Under the pieces are notes generated by a model that was given only the letters and a program-made list of their open reading frames with translations, searched no databases and was not told where the DNA came from. A stretch of DNA of 64,000 bases from Casuarina equisetifolia (Eukaryota > Streptophyta > Magnoliopsida > Fagales > Casuarinaceae), in NCBI GenBank assembly GCA_028551475.1, contig CM052355.1, positions 19,929,580 through 19,993,579 on the forward strand. Direction: 5' to 3'. Both the position numbers and the translations under genes were made by a program. The first letter of the stretch is position 1. Each line of letters opens with the position of its first letter. Positions 47,111 through 60,500 of this stretch are shown here, in pieces.

Positions 47111-48581
47111 AACTAATGTGTTTTGTGATAGGTAATGGAGTGAACTTTGGATTATAAAAAGATTGGCAACGAACAACAACAAAAATTTTGGAAATTTAAA
47201 AGTACTGGAAAGGTAAAGACTAGAAAAAAAAATTACTGAAACGTAAAGATAGTGCAATAATGAAACGATTGGAATGCAAAAGGCTGAAAAATAAGAACAT
47301 GAAATTAAAAGGAAAAGTTGAAAAAAATGAAATTCTTTCTAACCACAAAAGGTTCTTCTCCAAAAGTTCTCGAAAAAATTCTACTTACAACTGAAATAAC
47401 ACTCTCTTTAAATAAACAACTAAACCTAATTTTAGAAGGATAAGTAATCCTTAAAACCTAATCTTAGTAGGATCCAGGATCCCTAAAATTAAGGAAATTA
47501 AAATCCAATCAAATCAAGATCCCAACAAATTACAAATATGATCTTAACAAATCAACGATCTCAACAAATAAGGAAATCCTAGGTAATTAAGAACCTTGAC
47601 AATTTAAAAAAATCTAAAACAACAGTTAAGGAGTCCTAAATATATCAAAATTCCTAGAGAATCTTTCGGATGCCCTGCAAGTTTAGGCTTCTTAGACCCA
47701 AACATATAATTGCTAGGACACTCAACATATGGGTTGGCATAGTTACTCCCACATCAAAAACAAAGCATGATGTTGAGTATGTGCTAACCAATGGACTGCC
47801 CCGTTTAAATAAACTGTGAAGTACTAGAACTAGAGCACATAGGAAGGAATTGGAATCATAACAGAGTGCCATGCGCTGGGTCTTAGTGTGTAAACTTTAA
47901 CCATAGTGAGAACACCTATGAAAGCAACATACGACTACTCAAGCTTCACCAATTTGTAATTGTCCAGATTGGCATCACAACCAAATCCCAGAGAATGACT
48001 AACAAAGTGAGGATGTATCACGGGAATGTCAGGGAGTGGAACTAATATAGATTTGTTAATAGAAGGATTCCAAATAACATATGACTTACAATTATAAGGA
48101 GAACCATTATCAGCAAGACAAACTAGGATGTTAGATAAACCAACTACGACCAAAGATCCATTGTCGCGATAGTGTGGATAATAAAACTTTGTGAACTTTG
48201 ATGAAATATGTGAAGAAACTTCCTTGGAATTCTATTTCTTCATCAACAATCTACGCAAATATTATCTAGATGTTCAGTGAAATGGTTTACAACAAGGCAG
48301 ATAGAATTTAGATGCATGATGAAATGGTCCTCAACAAATGAATTATCAGAAGAATGAAGCATAAAACATGTTTTATTGAAGCGAAGGTCGAAATGGGAGA
48401 AAAGAAGTGAAGGCAGGTATTGGGCATTGGAAAGAGAGCGATTGAGGTGGGTGGTGATGAACTCGCGATTGCTAATATGAAAGTGCCACATCTTGGAAAG
48501 GCATTTAAATCTTATCAATGGCTTCACCAATAGTCTTGACAGGACTTCTAAGATTAACTCTATTGGGAGCTTGCTTGCCAT
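46627..48581 (-). pseudogene. F-box protein gene 2, broken (FBA-type)
   Basis: N-terminal F-box MASKLPIELILEVLSRLLVKPLIRF and the following region stay open for about 112 codons from the ATG at 48581, then stop near 48243. The middle FBA part (SYVIWNPSINKSILVPLPDI ... HSLGFGCDANLDNYKLVKL) is at 48153-47935 in another frame. An insertion of about 640 bp at 47111-47757 splits it from the C-terminal part (47103-46627, ILSFNIEDETFHEIALPKIL ... QTYF), which is fully open. Substrate adaptors of SCF complexes have this layout, but this copy is non-functional. The C-terminal part is unit 7 of the array. Confidence 0.8.
47111..47757. mobile_element. Insertion of ~640 bp in F-box gene 2, possibly a solo LTR
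   Basis: F-box gene 1 and the array units run straight through this point (gaaacaaagcaag), while gene 2 carries about 640 extra bases between gaaac and caaagc. On the minus strand the insert begins near TGATGTGGGAGTAAC and ends near AAAACACA, so TG...CA ends are possible. Target duplication is unclear. It has no coding capacity and is rich in aatccta-type words. Confidence 0.45.
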
Positions 48582-48766
48582 CTTCTTCTTCGGCAGTCTC
48601 AACACAAAGGAAAAAAATGTAGGAGAAAGTAGAATGAGTTTTCTAAGTGAGAATGGGTTTGTAGAGTGAGAATGGGTTTTCAAAGTCCTTGTGTAAGGGG
48701 CTCCCATGCTTATTGTGGGAGTTCTAATAGTTTTTATCGTGATGTCAAAAATTGAAAAATTGTGAG

Positions 48767-50039
48767 TGATAACTCTATTTTTATAGAGTTATTTTACCTA
48801 TTTTAGGCAATAAATAACTTTAATAATTGTGAGAAAACATTTGAACTCCTCTTTATTTACTTAAATTTATCTTGTTTATGTAGCACAAGAAGGCAAGGAG
48901 AAAAGAGATGAACATGGAGAGCTTGATGCTTATTGTGTGGTAAAATCGTAATATCAGGATCAAGAGAGTCAAGATGGGCTTGGGCTTTGAATGATTGTTA
49001 TTAGATTTTATTGTTATTGGGTTTTCTAAATAATTAGAAAACCTAATCATATTAGGAGTTCAAAGCCTAATTAAATTAGGAGTTCAAAATCCAATTGTTT
49101 TAGATCTCTAAGACCCAATTCTACTAGGATAAAAGTAGGTCTAAACCTAAACCCTATTTAAGAAAAGAGAAGAGGCAAAAGAAGGGAGAGGAGGAAATTG
49201 AGTACAACTCAAGAAAGAGGCCAAGAATTCAAGATTTTCTTGAAGAGAAGACAAAAAGGGTGATAGACTTCTTGTTCTTGGATTCAAGATGCCTTCTTTA
49301 TTCCCTATTATTATTCTTCCTCATTATTTCTTTATGCTTTAGTTTATTTTTGTTAGAGCTACGATGTAACTTAATTATAATGGTATGAATCTTATGATTA
49401 TTATGTTTTGCAAGATATTTTATTTATGTGAGTTATATATTATTATGCTTAATGCTTTTAAGTGATTGGCCACCACTTGAATGATTTAATGTGCATGTTT
49501 GAGACTGAGAGGTAATAATATGCAATTGCTTCTTATAATATATAACCATGAATTAAATATGGATAGACATATACCATGTTGTTTGTGTGGCTTTTGGTGA
49601 TAAGATAATTGAAAGATTTATTGTAAACTGGGAATGTTCATAGATCCTAATGCATTTGGTTTGTTTCAATTCACATATAGAAATATAGTGAATTAATGAA
49701 CTAAGTAGGTTTGCTATACCTAGACATAGGATAGTAAATAAATTAGGAAGTTCCGCCATCACATAGATATTATCCCTCTTGCAAGCATACATAATCTACA
49801 TTAGTACCTCATAGTTATGGTGAAATCGGACACTCTAACATATTTTGTGTATTTAGTTTTATTAAATTTAGTTGATTAGTTTATTCTCTATCAATTTGGA
49901 TTTGTTAGATAAATTCTAGGAGTTGTTCACCGTTAGTAATTAGTTGGCATAGTAATCACCAATCTCTATGGGACGATACTTTCCTTATCATTATATTACT
50001 TGTTCGACATATTCACTTGCATTTAAAATTCACCGAACA
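48767..50039. mobile_element. Solo LTR, copy 1 (1273 bp)
   Basis: Runs from TGATAACTC to CACCGAACA, with direct repeats gtgag (48762-48766) and atgag (50040-50044). The duplicated F-box flank at about 40596-40605 shows the uninterrupted site with atgag, so ends and target duplication are independently confirmed. A near-identical element is at 61143-62395. It has no coding region and no second LTR. The ends and size suggest a Gypsy-type LTR; this lineage is inferred. Being inserted in the duplicated flank, it is younger than the F-box duplication. Confidence 0.85.
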
Positions 50040-50640
50040 ATGAGTTCCCATGCCTCAAAGGGAAAATTAACTTTCTCTATGTAGAGTTTTTGTCTTAACT
50101 AGTATGCTACACTAGGTATCTCCATGGCAACAAGCTTATTGGGCCAATTCCTCCAAAGATTGGCTTACTAGGCCAAGACTAAGCTACTTGCAAGAATCCT
50201 CGTACCACTTGTCTTATAAATGTCGATTGTATTCTTTTTTATTTTATTTTACTTTATTTAAAGCTAAGCTAGATGATTTTTATGCGCAGTTAGATGGCAA
50301 CAAATTGGTTGCACAGATTTCGATAGAATTGAAGGGTTAAAGTGGCCGTTTGAATTGTAAATCTAGTTGCAATATCTTTATGGCGCATGGTCTTTGTAAC
50401 GAATTGGTAGGGTAGACTTTGTCGGAGCTTAGGGAGTTAGAGCAGCTGTTTGAATTGTAAATCTTGTTGTAATATTTTATGTCACTTGGTCTTTATAACC
50501 CTTGAATTTTTTTAATGTTTGTCATGCTATGCCTCTGGAATCTTGCCAACAACATGCTTGAAGAACTCATTCCCCAAAACATCAACTCTTGCGTTGCATT
50601 GAATTAATGGTATGAAATATTATTGGTTATGATTTATCAC
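50040..50640. repeat. F-box upstream block, copy 2 (partner 40600-41240)
   Basis: Continuation of the F-box gene 2 upstream region beyond the solo LTR, matching 40600-41240. It contains the same pair of ~100-bp units near 50290 and 50395. Confidence 0.85.
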
Positions 50641-53600
50641 CCCTTTTATGATTTTATGCATGTTAAATTCTTATGCATATGATATTTGTGCTTGTATATG
50701 ATATTCTTATGCATTTAAAGCTTTTGCATGGAATAAAATATTAAAGTCAGAAGGAAATTGCAATATCAAATGCCAAAGTTTAAAGGATGATATAGTTTAA
50801 ACATCCTTAACCATAAAGAGAGAAGTTTTACCTATGATAGATGATTAAAGCAAAATCACAGGGCCTTTCGTTAGTAGAATACATTTTTTTTTCTTTTTTG
50901 CAAACATCAAACAAGGATAATTACAATCCTTATTAGTTAATTAGAAACATATAAGAAAATATGATAACCTTCTATGGATGCTTTCCATTGTACTTTCTTA
51001 TAATTCATTTGGTAGAAAACAATACCCCTATCTTTAATGAATAAACTTCCTTGCACAAAATCCAAATAGAAGCAAGAAAAGTAAAAGGGTAGCTCTCAGA
51101 ATTTCTTTGTTTGGTGAGTACCTCTCGTATACTTTGACATAACAGTACCTACCATATAAGCAACACTACCCTTCAGAGAAACATGTTTTTTAGCAAATCA
51201 TCAACTAATTTACAACACCCAAATAGGTGAACATGACCTCAACTAAAAGCCCAATTACCATCTTTGACATTCATAAACAATCTCGTTTGTAACTTCCTTT
51301 GTCCTCAATAATGTCCTCTAATGAGACAACTACTAAAAAACTGGGCAAGGAGACCTATTAGGAAAATGGACATTGGACAATAAAGATAGTTAATATAGAA
51401 ATATTACCCCACAAGGCACTTCAATAATCAATGGTACCTTTTACAGTTTTTGGTTTTAAAAATTATTTGCCCAAATTTTCCAATCACTGCTACAAAAATT
51501 TGCATTCTCAATGGTATTTGTAACTAAAAATGTCTCATCAATGCCAGGAAAGGTTAAAAAAATTTCTATTTCAGTTCTAGAATTCTAAAAATTAAATTAG
51601 TTTCATATAATGACTTTTAGTGTGGATAACATGGAAAGGAGTTTCAATATGGTCTATCTTTGACATCAACAATCATTATATGATTTTTATAACATCATCA
51701 GAAGATACAACCAGTAGGTGGTTTGGAACTTTGGAAAGGACTCAAAACACCTAAAACCCATAGGTTGGTGCTAATATACTTTATTTGTTAGCTTACATGT
51801 TTAAAATCTTATATATCATATTGTCGGTATGGCTTGAAATGACAAGACATCCAAGTTTTCCTAGCATGCAGATCATCATGCTTTTAATTTCAAATTAACA
51901 TAAAATTTTAAAATCTAGTTATTCTCGAATTTCATGAATTGGGGTTTAAAATTGAAGGCCAAGGTTGGTTCCTAAAAACATAATGTTCTATGCATGATCC
52001 TAGCTTACTAAAAATAAAATACGAAAGGTTGTTTTGGAAGAGAAAAGGATCTTAAACAATAAAAAGAAATGAGAGTACCTCAAAAGTTTTTGTTAGGAAG
52101 GTTTTGATCGACTTGCTTTTGTCAATCACAGTCTCAGTGCCAACTTCCAAGTGTCCACTTTGTTTAGGAACAATTTTATGTTTCTCTACAAGAGAAGTTG
52201 TAACTGTCAAACTGAACTTCAAAGGACTTATAAGCACCAATCCTTTTAGGCAAAAACTTAAAACTAAAATATAAAATTACTATAATAAGGAACATGTTGA
52301 ACCATATGAATTGACCTTATAATCAATTTCCAAGTCTGAACAGATAAAAATAAATCACTATCTAAATTTTCATTTCAGGTCAGAGTGAACAAAGTTCTTT
52401 CAAAAGCATATCAAAATCTTTCACATAAGTTCTAGCAAGAAACAAGAATAAAACATATTTAATACAAAATGATCTCTCATAGAGCGTCAAAGTGCTGAGA
52501 ATCCAATGTCCTTATAAAGAGTTTAAACAAGACAATCATTCACTCAGCTATGAAAATATTATGAAGAAAAGTGAATGTTAGTTTGATCAATAAACATTTG
52601 TTTCCTCATAAAGAAGGAAAGAATTATCCAAGAACTTTGAGGCTTAATGTGTAGCTTTTCTCCAAAGTGCATAATGGAAATAGTGGACAATCACTCTAGA
52701 ACTCTTCAAATAGATTGCCAAAAGCTTTAAAGTAGAGTATTATGTCCAACAACTTAGTTAAAAGATATTCCTTAACAAATTCAATAAGAACACAAAAAGT
52801 ATTTAGGTTAGAGTGGCACAGAGAGAGACCTCTATCTGTTAGTGATTTATCATTGGCAACCAACAAAAGTACATATCATTGAAAATAGTATAAAGATAAC
52901 TTCATTGAGATGACATCTTCCTCCTCTATACAAAATGGCATGCAGTCCTACCCAAGCCCAATGGCATATTTTCCTTTGCTCACGCCATCATGAGTCTCTA
53001 GGGCCTCCTATAGATTGATGTAAAATAGAAAGTTGTATTAGGACAAAAAGTATAATGCATATTGATTCACAGCCCTTTTCTAATTGAAATGTAGAACGAT
53101 AATAATGTTAGGGACAAGCTATACATATAAGGATTTGTTGAGAGGTGGTGTTTGAGGCTATTTGTCGTCCCTAAAAACAACATCAATCGGAAAAAGTTTT
53201 CAAAAGAATAGAAACAAACAAGGACAAAATGCGGTTAATGAAATCGAAGATCAGAATCATCATTCTTTTCATACCTAGTGTTATATGAAATGAAAAACAT
53301 GTGAGAGACATGTTTGTATCACTGTTACATAGGGAAAAAACTACATTTGATTTGTCCCCATAAAGTGAAAATGGAACATAAAAGGAAAGGCTTCGATTTT
53401 ATCACTCCACAACCAAGACTCGAGTTGGGATGACGACGATGACGTTGACAATGTCAAAGAATCCTAGTTACATCACTTCTCAGGAAAAGGAACAGAAGTA
53501 TTAGCAAGATTTTCGACGTCCCTTAGGTGTAATACCAAACATTTCCGATGCTAGGTTTTAGGATCTCTAAGAAACTACTTCATGTGAAAAAAGAACTACA

Positions 53601-55079
53601 CGCGTTAATTTGATTTTCTTCAGAGGTTTCGCAGGAAACAACCATCTTTGACTGCTGTTGAGTTGTTTTTTAATGTAACGACAATGGCCCCCACAGAGAC
53701 TTGCTCTAAGCTCTGCTTGCTTACAGAGAAAATGCAGGAAAGTGAAGATTTTAATGTCCAGAGTGTTCTAAGTTTACCGTCTCCTTCTGTCCTCACATGT
53801 ACCAACGACTAAATAAAGCCACAGCGGTTCTCTCAAAGCTTTTTTTTTTTTTGGTTAAGAAAAAAAAAATCAAATTTTAGGCGCTGCATTATGCACACAT
53901 ATGTGTAGCATAAAAATAAAGCTTAAACATCAACTTTATTCAAGCAAATGGTTTCGAAAATCGGAAAACCCGAGGAATCTTCACCTGCTGCACACAAGTA
54001 GGAAAGTAGATTTCCACGGCGAGGATTCCAACGTTTCTTTTGAATTGAAAGCCATTAGCTCCTCGGTCCAAGCGTGTGAAATCATCCCTGCTTGCTTGCT
54101 TCTTCAGACTTGTTTGGAGGCAGAGATAAACAGAGAGAAAGTGGCCGAGAAATCTCCTTGCAAAGCCAGTAGGAGCTCGCGCGCGTTAAGGCATTCGATT
54201 CGTATTTGACACTGGTTTGATACTTACTCACAGGTCTGCCCTTTTGAAGAAGATGAAGCTTCGATACCAAGCTAGTCCCATAACATAACTTAATGATGGA
54301 CATTTAATTTGGTATTGATTTCGTCGTGGCTATGGTAGTTTACCTTATAAGTTTTTCTCATTTCTAAAGGATCCATTTTATGTCACTTTGTTCCACTGAT
54401 TTTTTTAATCAATATATATTACAGATTTTTTTTTTCTATCTTTGAAGTTATTTTTCATGTATGATTCTTTCAAATCTCAATCATTGCTTTTAAACATTTA
54501 ACATGTATCCAAATATAATTTTGTATTATAGTTGTTTCTCTCATCAAAAAGATAGGAGAGGTGATTTGGTCATATAAATGAAATAGTTACTTCTCTCAAT
54601 TAAGATTAGATTTTCAAAATAGAATCCAAGTTTGTGACATTTCATCACTTCTATATTTTCTACAAAATTTATATTTATCACTTAGTGTTAATCACATTTG
54701 ACTATATTCAAAAATTATAATATTTATATGCTACAATATTAATTTAGATATAAAAAATCGAGCATAATAATATATTTAGTAATTTAGAAAGAACTTTGAT
54801 TCATATGTTTTCACAATAAAAAAAGAAAAAAAAAAGAAAAAGAAAAAGAAAAGTACTAGTTGTAGTAAAAAAAGACAAACTAAAAAGTATTAAGGGTTGG
54901 TTTAATGTGTGTTTGTTGCATGTCTAATCCAATAAAGAAAAATGAGAACAAAAAAAGGGTGTTGATTGGCATAGAGATGCAACCTTAGCTTAAAAAGGTG
55001 TAAAAGATTACAATAGTCACTGGTTAGAGGTTAAGAAGTGAGAATAAAACCAAATTCTTTTTTCATAGAAGAATTGTTT
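50641..55079. other. Gene-poor AT-rich region
   Basis: No gene could be supported. Short open frames (52052-52240, 53620-53805, 53901-54209, 54082-54303) have no recognisable domain. About 53390-54250 is less AT-rich than the rest and has a gcgcgcg word near 54178; an exon remnant is possible there but unproven. Poly-A/G runs occur at 53841-53868 and 54815-54852. No element ends were identified. Confidence 0.45.
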
Positions 55080-55395
55080 CCTTTCAAGAATATACCATGT
55101 GCTCTTCCCTTAAAGTATGCTTTGAACCTTTTAATAAAAAACTCTAAATTAGCGTAAGTTGAAAACCAACCAATTTGTGGGAAAGATTTTGGTAATTATG
55201 CAACAAGAGTATAAAAAGAAAAATTGAACATAGATTTTTACCTTAATTTAAAATGAGTTATTTAGTTTCAAGTCCTTAAGTTCTTTCTTTAGCATCTTTT
55301 TTTGAATTATTACTTTTTAGTTCTCATTACATTTCAATACTTTATAGTGAAAATTACCTTATTGAAAATCTCTCACTAGCCTTACATGTATGGAC
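55080..55395. repeat. Dispersed repeat, copy 2 (partner 32830-33150)
   Basis: Same-orientation match to 32830-33150 with roughly 85-90 percent identity by eye. It abuts the Gypsy gag remnant at 55440. Confidence 0.75.
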
Positions 55396-55439
55396 CCTTT
55401 TTAAGGAAGATTTGACCTTAAATCATAGCTTCAACTTTG

Positions 55440-56240
55440 GCTTTGATCACTTCATGGTCCTTTTATTTTAGAATCCATACCAAAAGTTGCCAATCAAATC
55501 AACCTTTGACTTCAGCATCCTACTTAGTTTTGTTGGTTTGCAAATCATTGCTAGAGCCACAGCACCTAGATAAGGTTTGTAACTTGGCCTATGGTATGGC
55601 CTAAAAGAGAAGCTAATAGTTTTAGAATGTTTTAGTTGCTCCTTCATCTATACCATCAACAACTCCTAAGATTGTAATTGACATGTTGTCTTTTTAATTT
55701 CTCTTTCAATCATTATAAACCTATTTGGACAATTAACTTGAAAGTGACCATACTCTTGACATTTAAAGCACTTCTTTCCCTTTAGACCTTGCTTTACAAA
55801 ATTGGATTTCTTTTTTGAACTAGTGCCCTCCTTGTTGAAAGGTTTTGATCCAACCGTTTATGATCCTCCTTTGCTTCTCTACTTTGATGGCTAACTTGCA
55901 AACATCATCAAAAGAACAATAGAATTGCAAGACTAGCATGTTAGCTATTTCAAATTTAAAGCCCCTAAAAAACCATGCTATGTTGTGCTCCTTGGATTCT
56001 GACAACTCAAACATCATCATGAGGTTTCAAATTTCCTCATATAGGTTGAAAGTGGATCCCATAATTTCTGCAAATGCATCATATCATAGAATCTTGCCCT
56101 TGTACAAGAAGGATAATGTCCCTCTTCACCGAAATGATCTGCTTGCCACCAACTTTCAAAAATTTCTTTTTCAACTTATTCCAGACACCTTGCCCACTAA
56201 TAGGGTGATAAAATGGTGAGTCAGGGCAATATTAGGTACA
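55440..56240 (-). mobile_element. Gypsy gag remnant
   Basis: The minus strand holds a gag piece (FFRGFKFEIANMLVLQ, then SFDDVCKLAIKVEKQ, near 55860-55990) and a CCHC knuckle (CFKCQEYGHFQVNCP, near 55725-55770), in the usual order. Pol is absent. It is a broken fossil. The frame at 56260-56478 further upstream was not recognised and may belong to the same element. Confidence 0.75.
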
Positions 56241-56869
56241 CATCTACCAAAAACCTGAATTAGATTTTGCCAAGCAATTTCGTGGCTCTAACCAACTTTT
56301 CAGGGACAGTTAATACACTAGTTATCTCATTTGAATACAGGAAGTGCAAGTCACCTTCTTGCACCAAAGTACCTAGGTGGATCCTTAGAAATTGGCTATT
56401 GGGAGCATAATCTTCCTTGCGGCTTCCACTTGTTGAACTAGTTAGCTCTTCCTCTAGCTCCTCTGTTAGTGTTGCCACTCTCCATTGTCCAAAAATTTAC
56501 CAAAAAGGCAATCTAAGAAGCTGAACAAGCTGGCGGTCAAGGTGTTTGACGAAATGCTGTAGATAAGAAGAGTAGAAAACTTGAAGACCAACTGTTCAAG
56601 AAAATACCCCTAAGAAAAAAAAATGCATTGAGAATGATCTCTTGAGTGGTGTAAAATGATTGATAAGTATCCAGAAACTGTTTTCACGAAATGAGATCAT
56701 ACTCAAGCCAATAAATTCAACAAAGGATGTTCAAATTTGGAGAAAAAACGTGTATAAGGCAGTGACCCAATCTAGTGTGGAACACAAACGTGGACAGAAA
56801 ATGAGGTAGCAAAAAATAAGAGTGAAACTAATCAAGAACAAAGATGAACCCTCTCAAATACCAGATAAG

Positions 56870-57549
56870 AGAAGCAATTTAACAAAGGAAAGGTGGTACG
56901 ATGAAGTGGTAGGCAACTTCACGTAGATTTCTACATTCCATTTCTTTGGATGATAATATTACAAAGGATAACCTTCTATTTATAAAGGCTGATACTATTT
57001 TATCCTACTGTTACTACCTTTTTTAGTACAAAACATACAAATACATATTGACTACTGGATGGTGTCTAGACTTATCTTCCACGGCAGTGTCCTTTCTAGC
57101 AATTGTCTTTAGACTCCTCTTCGTTAGTAGTGAGGTAGGTTTCTTCCTCTACAAGGCATAGTAGTTTGTTTCCATCTTCTCTTATTTTGAGTTGACTAAG
57201 TTTGCTATTCTGTCCTTTTGAGTTTGAGTCACTTGCACCTTCATTTATCGCATAGTAGGTAGGTCTTGTGCTGATGGGCTTGCTTGGTACTTCAAGCTCC
57301 ATATATGTTGGTTCACAGTAGGGAACATTCATATCAAAGTCTTACACGTACTGGGCTTTCTGCACTTGACTGTTGTTGGGTTTATCATGTGGGAATAGCA
57401 TATAGAATGCCTGCTCAGTTTCTGTTGCGCTAAGCAGGGGCTCGGCTTCCTCTTGGACCTCTCTTATGTTGGGTATGTTGTTTCCTTCTACTGTATTGCT
57501 TGAGGATGGTCCATGGACCCTACGACCCCTTGTGACTGCATTACTGACA
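56870..57549 (-). repeat. 3' LTR of the second Copia element
   Basis: 680 bp. On the minus strand it starts TGTCAGTAATG and ends GCTTCT, so the outer end departs from canonical CA. Flanked by target duplication ataag. Confidence 0.9.
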
Positions 57550-60500
57550 TTCCCCCTTAAACTCGGTTGCCTTAAGTTGAGTTTGTTCCGCATGTTCATG
57601 AAGGGTGCTATCAGAAAGGGCTTTGTCAGGATATCAGCTACATGTTGTTCGGTTGATATGTATTTAGTGACAATTGTACCTTGTGCAACCTTTTCTCACA
57701 CAAAATGATAGTCCACTTCTAGGTGTTTAGACTAGTGATGAAAAATAGGTTTTGTAGTTAAGTAAAGAGCACTTAGATTATCACAAAGCATTCTTACCAG
57801 AAATAGATGTGAGACTCCAAGATGTCTCAAGAGGTGTAGAATCCAGGTTACTTTTGCTGTAGAAGGGCTCTGTATTCGGATTCAGAAGAAGAACGTGATA
57901 TAGACCTTTGCTTTTTAGAAGACTAAGAAACTAGATTATTTCCAATAAAGAAACAATACTCGGTTGTTGATCTCCTGGTGTTTGGACAGCCTGCCTAATC
58001 TGCATCCGTGTACCCTATAAGTCTTAAAGGACTATTCTTTTTTATATGAAGGCCGACTCCTATTGTCCTATGTAGATATCTAAGAACTCTTTTGAGTTCA
58101 AACAAATCTTGTAATGTTGGTTGAGACATTTTCTGACTTAGTTTATTTACTGCAAATGCTAAGTCAGGTCTAGTTAACAGGAGATATTGCAGGGCTCCAA
58201 TCAAGCTTTTGTAGAGTGAGCATTGTGCAAACGGGTTATGTCCATTTTCTACTTGAGTTACCTTTGCTGCCATAGGAGTAGGGAATGGGCGGCAGTGCTG
58301 CATCTCGGCTCTGTGCAGGATATCTACTATATATTGTTCTTGTGATAGCACTATACTGGTTACATCATGAGTTACTTGGACTCTCAGGAAAAAGTGTAGT
58401 TGTCCTAGATCTTTCACTGGAAACTTTGAGGCAAGTTTTCCAGCACAGATATTGATAAAGATTGGGTTGTTTCCTGTTAGAATTAAATCATCTACATAGG
58501 CTAACAGCCACATGACAGTCCCGTGGTGATCATAGACAAACAAAGAAGGGTCAAAGGGAAAGCATGCAAACCTTTTTTCTAGCATAAACTTAGCTAGCTA
58601 TTTAAACCAAGCCCATAGGGCTTGTTTTAATTCGTAGAGGGACTTTTTCAAGGAGCACACAAAGTCAAGATGTCTTACATCAGTGAATCCTGGAGGTTGT
58701 TCCATGTATATGGTTTCAGAGAGCCTACCGTGGAGAAATGCATTGTCTATGTCGTATTGTCTCAACTCCTAGCCTTGAGTTACAGCCAAGGTAAGGATGA
58801 TCCTTACTATTGTAGGCCTTATAACGGGGCTATATGTTTCCAGATAATCAATCCCAGGTTCCTAATGGAACCCTTTTGCCACCATACGTGCTTTTAAACA
58901 ATCTAGAGTGCCATCAGGACTCAACTTAGGTTTAAAAACCCATTTGCATCCCACCACGTTCATGGTAGGTCTGCGTGGGACTAAGGTCCACGTATTGTTC
59001 TTAAGTAAGATTGTTATTTCTCTCTTCATGGCTTCTCTCCAGCCATTATGTTCAAGAGCTCGTTGAATGGAGGTTAGAATTGGAGTATGATATTGGCTGA
59101 TAGAGCATAACGTGGGTTAGGCCTTCTTATACCAGCCATGCTACATGTAGTCATGGGATGTGTTCTGGTTGTTGATGGACTGGGTTGAGTGGGGTTTTCA
59201 TGGCTTGGTATTAAGGTTTTGGCTACTGGATTGGGTAAGTGAAGAGAAGGCCGATTGGGTGGAGAATGGAAAGGGGATGGTGATGAGTGGTTTAAGGGTT
59301 CATGTGAGCTCTTCCTTATATTCTGGTCTGGAATGGAGGCTGACGTCATTGGACTATCGTTGTTTCTCCATGAATTTCTCACGTTTTAAAATTTTGGTTG
59401 TGGTGAGCCTTGATTTTTGCTATTCATTAAGGAATGGTCAGTTGTACCATGATTTTCTTCACATGGGGTAAGACTTGAGAGTGTACCTCTTCCTTGTATT
59501 TCCAGATTTGTGCTATCACCAAATCTCATTTGTTCCATATCTAGGTTCCTACCTTCACCTCTTATTTCAAACTTTCTGGAGGAAGTGTCTGACCCGTGTA
59601 ACAGCTCTTCACTTACTTGTTGGACTATTGGACCATAAGGGTCTTCTTCTTTGGTCTTTAGGCCTTATGTAAAGGGAAATACCTATTTATCAAATATTAC
59701 ATGTCTTAAGACAAAGACCTTGTTAGTTGGAATATGGAGACATCTATATCCTTTGTGCTTGCTGCTGTAGCCAAGGAACACACATGCAATTGCTTTAGTT
59801 TGGAGTTTGTTGGTGAGTGTAGTCCTTAGGCATGGGAAACACTATGATCCAAAGACTCTTAATGAGTGATATTCAGGCTCCTTATTATATATTTTTTCAA
59901 AAGGAGATATATTTCCCAGTGAGATGGATGGTAACCTATTTATAATATATACTGTCGTGATAAAGGCTTCTACCCAATATTTCTTCGATACGTTTGCTTC
60001 TACCATCATGGACCTTCCAAGTTCAGTAATGTTTCTGTGTTTCCTTTCTGCTACTCCGTTCTATTATAGTGTGTAGGGGCATGAAAATTGGTGAATTATG
60101 CCATTTTTCTTTATGAAATCATTCATTTCCTTTTCAGTATATTCTCCTCCATTGTCCGATTGCAGGATTTTAACTTTTGTTTCAAACTGTCTCTTAGTCA
60201 TTGTGATAAATTCAACAAAGATGCTGGACAAGTCAAACTTCTTTTTCAACAGATATATCCAGGTAAAATGGGAGAAGTCATCTATAAATATAACATAATA
60301 TTGATAATTTTGATAGGATTGAGTTGGGGAAGGACCCCATACATCACTATGCACCTTCTCAAGTGGAGTTGTGGACCTTTGTGTGGATTGTCCAAACGGT
60401 AATTGATGACTTTTACATGAGAAACAGGTAAGGCATGTATTAAGAAGATTGCCCTTTATTTTTATTAAGCCCTTACTTTGTAATTGTCTTAGTTGTTGGA

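Noticed and set aside
49553-49792. Open frame shared by 49553-49792 and 61934-62155
   Set aside because: Both lie inside copies of the same solo LTR, so the sharing reflects element homology.
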